NCBI GenBank assembly: GCA_003520145.1
Contig: DOVJ01000095.1
Coordinates: forward strand, 1 to 8,213
Direction of reading: 5' to 3'
DNA: 8,213 bases
From: Eubacterium sp.
GTDB taxonomy: Bacteria; Bacillota; Clostridia; Lachnospirales; Lachnospiraceae
Part shown: in pieces, positions 6,367-8,213 of the stretch
How positions within the stretch are numbered: the first letter of the stretch is position 1
Layout: each line of letters begins with the position of its first letter
Translations under genes and position numbers: made by a program
Notes under the pieces: model-generated
Told to the model about the DNA's origin: nothing
The model's input: the letters and a program-made list of their open reading frames with translations, nothing else
Databases searched by the model: none

Positions 6367-7398
6367 TTATCTCTGAACTCTTCCTGAAGCATCGCCGCCT
6401 GCAAGTGTCTCAACTTCTTTTCTAGAAACGAGGTTGAAGTCACCAGGGATTGTATGCTTAAGAGCTGATGCAGCTACACCAAACTCAAGAGCTGCCTTGA
6501 AGTCCTTACCATCAAGGAGACCACAGATTGTACCACCTGCAAAAGAATCACCACCACCAACACGGTCAACGATTGGATGAATGCTGTATTCCTTAGAATG
6601 ATAGAATTCCTTAGTGTCTCTTGAATAGATACATGCAGACCAGCCGTTATCAGAAGCTGAGTGGCTTACACGAAGTGAAGATACACAGTACTCGAAGTTG
6701 TAATCTGCTACCATCTGCTCGAAGATTGACTTGTAACCAGCAAGCTCAAGATCACCACTTGTAACATCTGTGTTACCTGGCTTATAACCAAGAACAAGCT
6801 CAGCATCCTCTTCGTTACCGATACATACATCTACATACTTCATAAGGTTCTTCATAACCTTCTGAGCCTTCTCTGAAGACCAAAGCTTCTTACGGAAGTT
6901 AAGATCTACAGAAACCTTAACGCCATGCTTCTTAGCAGCCTTAAGAGCTTCCTCTGTAAGAACTGCAGCAGCGTCAGATACAGCAGGTGTGATACCTGTG
7001 AAATGGAACCAGTCAGCACCCTCGAAAATCTTATCGAAATCGAAATCAGCAGCTGTAGCTGTTGAGATAGAAGAATGAGCTCTATCATATACAACCTTAG
7101 AAGGTCTCATAGAAGAACCAGACTCAAGATAGTAGATACCAAGTCTCTCACCTGTTCTTGCAATGTTATCTGTCTTAACATTGTACTTACGAAGAGCTGC
7201 TATTGCACACTCACCGATCTCGTTGTTAGGTACTGCTGTAACGAATTCAGCATCATGACCATAGTTTGCAAGTGAAACTGCAACATTGGCCTCACCACCA
7301 CCATAACAAACATCAAACTCATCTGCCTGAATGAACTTCTCATTGTTTGGAGTAGATAATCTAAGCATTATCTCTCCCATTGTAACAACTTTAGCCAT
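6367..7398 (-). CDS. kdgK: PfkB-family sugar kinase, probably 2-keto-3-deoxygluconate kinase
   Basis: The product has 343 residues, normal for the PfkB/ribokinase family. The probable reaction is ATP-dependent phosphorylation of 2-keto-3-deoxygluconate to KDPG, which feeds pectin and hexuronate sugars into glycolysis through KDPG aldolase. Visible motifs are the N-terminal sugar-binding GGGEANVAVSLANYG (33-47), YYLESGSSMRPS followed by YDRAHS (89-109) typical of KDG kinases, DLNFRKKLW (165-173), and the ATP/anion-hole signature DRVGGGDSFAGG (278-289) with the catalytic base Asp284. DRVGGGD, rather than DTVGAGD, is common in KDG kinases. Fructokinase or another PfkB specificity is the main alternative. 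The start is supported by AAGGAGA ten bases upstream. The gene is monocistronic, with its own promoter (7438-7466) and terminator, and no aldolase, isomerase or transporter gene is adjacent in view. Confidence 0.9.
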   Translation of the reverse strand: MAKVVTMGEIMLRLSTPNNEKFIQADEFDVCYGGGEANVAVSLANYGHDAEFVTAVPNNEIGECAIAALRKYNVKTDNIARTGERLGIYYLESGSSMRPSKVVYDRAHSSISTATAADFDFDKIFEGADWFHFTGITPAVSDAAAVLTEEALKAAKKHGVKVSVDLNFRKKLWSSEKAQKVMKNLMKYVDVCIGNEEDAELVLGYKPGNTDVTSGDLELAGYKSIFEQMVADYNFEYCVSSLRVSHSASDNGWSACIYSRDTKEFYHSKEYSIHPIVDRVGGGDSFAGGTICGLLDGKDFKAALEFGVAASALKHTIPGDFNLVSRKEVETLAGGDASGRVQR

Positions 7399-7408
7399 TT
7401 TTCAAAAA

Positions 7409-7415
7409 TCTCCTT
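7409..7415 (-). promoter_or_regulatory. Ribosome binding site of the KDG kinase gene
   Basis: The minus strand reads AAGGAGA, ten bases before the ATG at 7398. Confidence 0.85.
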
Positions 7416-7425
7416 TTGAATAAAT

Positions 7426-7448
7426 TATACTATTACTATTTTAGTATA
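7426..7448. promoter_or_regulatory. Inverted repeat over the kinase promoter, possible operator
   Basis: TATACTA (7426-7432) and TAGTATA (7442-7448) are perfect 7-base inverted arms with a 9-base spacer. The repeat covers the predicted -10 element and transcription start of the kinase gene, which is a standard place for a repressor site. The arms are AT-rich, so a chance match is possible, and the regulator is unknown. Confidence 0.4.
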
Positions 7449-7466
7449 GGATGTCTAAAAAGTCAA
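7438..7466 (-). promoter_or_regulatory. Sigma-A-type promoter of the KDG kinase gene
   Basis: The minus strand reads TTGACT (7466-7461), 17 bases, then TAAAAT (7443-7438); each hexamer matches consensus at five of six positions. Transcription would begin near 7431, leaving a leader of about 33 bases. A perfect TATAAT at 7429-7424 lacks a partner -35 and would place the start on the ribosome site, so it is less likely. Confidence 0.65.
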
Positions 7467-7569
7467 GATGTATTTGAAGAGGATGTTGGAGAATTTTCCA
7501 CTTTCAAGACTTCTTACTCAAATCTAATAGTAAATACTGTTTTCCCAAACCTTATCATAATAAATAACA

Positions 7570-7923
7570 TCAGTGTAATTCTATTACCAAACCTATCAGC
7601 GTGCCTGTTAAAAGGATAATTCCCCACACTAAAGGAGAAATAATAAATCCCATCGTTACAAAATCCTCAAGATTATCCTTGTCAACCCTAATGCTATACA
7701 TCTTTCCTCTTTTCATTATCCATGAACTTCTTCCTATTCCATTGTATTCCACCCCGTCTATAATATATTTGAAATGGTGCGTTTTTATATCATATTTCAA
7801 AAGATTTGTACATTTCCCTTTAACACAAATAGAGTACTTTTTTAATGATGTCTTAAGATTATATATTCCTCCTACCGTACATATTATTGAAAAAGCCAAG
7901 TAAAACCACAATTCTCCATCCAT
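7570..7923 (-). CDS. Small two-helix membrane protein, DUF3592-like
   Basis: The product has 117 residues. A hydrophobic helix spans about 5-21 and a second, long one about 91-114. Between them is a soluble stretch of about 65 residues that looks like a small beta-rich domain (FKYIIDGVEYNGIGRSS, then KRGKMYSIRVDKDN). The layout of helix, 'k-G-k-c', 'f.Y.iDG.eY.G', 'G..y.i.vd' and helix resembles DUF3592 proteins, whose function is unknown; the match is by eye. The start has AAAGGTG six bases upstream (7930-7936). The ATG directly follows the TAA of a 32-codon ORF in the same frame. The DNA is about 30% GC, clearly lower than the genes to the left. No intrinsic terminator is visible after the stop. 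Confidence 0.75.
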   Translation of the reverse strand: MDGELWFYLAFSIICTVGGIYNLKTSLKKYSICVKGKCTNLLKYDIKTHHFKYIIDGVEYNGIGRSSWIMKRGKMYSIRVDKDNLEDFVTMGFIISPLVWGIILLTGTLIGLVIELH

Positions 7924-8022
7924 TTATTTCACCTTTGATATCATCTCATCAGATAGCTTTATATTTAGAATCTTAGCCTTTTTTCTGATTTGATTTATTT
8001 TTTCATTAGTATTATCTCTCAT
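7924..8022 (-). CDS. Possible 32-residue small ORF directly abutting the downstream membrane gene
   Basis: ATG at 8022 to TAA at 7926-7924 encodes a Lys-rich hydrophilic peptide (it begins MRDNTNEKINQIRKKAK and ends SDEMISKVK). Its TAA is followed at once by the ATG of the 117-residue gene in the same frame. It begins 13 bases after the stop of the upstream gene. The ribosome site is poor (GGTGA touching the ATG), and an in-frame TGA just precedes the start. It may be a coupled leader peptide, a remnant of a longer gene, or untranslated spacer. I do not recognise it. Confidence 0.35.
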   Translation of the reverse strand: MRDNTNEKINQIRKKAKILNIKLSDEMISKVK

Positions 8023-8035
8023 TCACCAATGTACA

Positions 8036-8213
8036 CTATCGCAACCCTCTTTTAACTAATATTCTTAACATTTCCTTTGAAACATCTTCGCCTTCAGGTT
8101 CTTCATCGTCACGAAGAATCCATGTGTTAAAATAATCAATGTAATGAATATTTATTTCTTCGCATTGTTCAATAGCATATTTCATAAAAAGACACATTCC
8201 ATGTTCGTCTGAT
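8036..8213 (-). CDS. 3' end of an unrecognised gene (5' part beyond right edge)
   Basis: The frame is open from the right edge to TAG at 8038-8036, giving the last 58 residues of a protein. The visible part contains HGMCLFMKYAIEQCEEINIH and NTWILRDDEEPEGEDVSKEM and ends LVKRGLR. It is mostly helical and acidic, with no membrane segment. The composition and AT-rich DNA fit the two small ORFs that follow, so it is probably first in a small accessory operon. An immunity-type or phage-like accessory protein is conceivable, but nothing seen supports a specific family. Confidence 0.65.
   Translation of the reverse strand, partial: SDEHGMCLFMKYAIEQCEEINIHYIDYFNTWILRDDEEPEGEDVSKEMLRILVKRGLR

Larger units (their letters stand above)
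7399..7569. other. AT-rich intergenic region upstream of the KDG kinase gene
   Basis: The right part (7470-7569) lies between the membrane-protein stop and the kinase promoter. It shows no convincing ORF, hairpin terminator or RNA gene on either strand. The left part holds the kinase promoter, inverted repeat and ribosome site described separately. Confidence 0.6.

Noticed and set aside
6535..6567. DRVGGGD in place of the textbook DTVGAGD in the kinase signature
   Set aside because: This variant is common among KDG kinases, and the catalytic Asp is present, so it is not a defect.
7488..7499. Near-palindrome GGAGAATTTTCC upstream of the kinase promoter
   Set aside because: The symmetry is imperfect and AT-rich, and there is no second copy; it is too weak to call an operator.
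7416..7619. 67-codon plus-strand ORF starting in the kinase promoter
   Set aside because: It has a TTG start without a ribosome site, overlaps the promoter and the end of the membrane-protein gene, and its composition is that of translated AT-rich spacer.
7601..7903. 100-codon plus-strand ORF opposite the DUF3592-like gene
   Set aside because: The minus-strand frame has a ribosome site, sensible membrane helices and a domain-like centre; the plus frame has none.

Overview
The window looks like chromosomal DNA of a motile, Gram-positive Clostridia bacterium, most likely a Lachnospiraceae member (Butyrivibrio, Roseburia or Lachnospira type). The evidence is strong AGGAGG ribosome sites, roughly 45% GC in the core genes, the P-protein and KDG-kinase sequence styles, a large secreted Ig-like protein, and two sigma-28-type (flagellar sigma factor) promoter matches. 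This placement is inference from sequence character, not a database match. Every gene I accept is on the minus strand, so transcription runs from high to low coordinates.

From right to left: positions 7400-8213 are AT-rich (about 30% GC in sampled stretches). They hold the 3' end of an unrecognised gene (8036-8213), a 32-codon small ORF (7924-8022) and a two-helix membrane protein resembling DUF3592 (7570-7923). Next comes a single-gene unit for a PfkB-family 2-keto-3-deoxygluconate kinase (6367-7398), with its own sigma-A-type promoter overlapping a 7-bp inverted repeat, and an intrinsic terminator at 6309-6340.

A short intergenic region then carries a sigma-28-type promoter (6246-6272) driving a two-gene unit. 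The first gene is a 1242-residue secreted or membrane-anchored protein built of about 13 bacterial Ig-like (Big_2) modules (2493-6221). The second is the bifunctional chorismate mutase/prephenate dehydratase pheA (1353-2480), whose ribosome site overlaps the stop codon of the Ig-like gene. No clear terminator follows pheA. A second sigma-28-type promoter (1329-1355) begins inside the pheA stop codon and precedes another two-gene unit: a Lys/Glu-rich 247-residue protein (535-1278) and, overlapping it by one base, a helical basic protein that runs off the left edge (1-535).

The most notable point is regulatory. Two consecutive units share an identical 11-base stretch containing GCCGATAT, each with TAAC or TAAG exactly 15 bases upstream. 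If these promoters are real, a giant Ig-repeat surface protein, the phenylalanine-biosynthesis gene pheA and two uncharacterised charged proteins would belong to the flagellar/motility regulon. No RNA genes, CRISPR arrays, insertion sequences or phage genes were seen.
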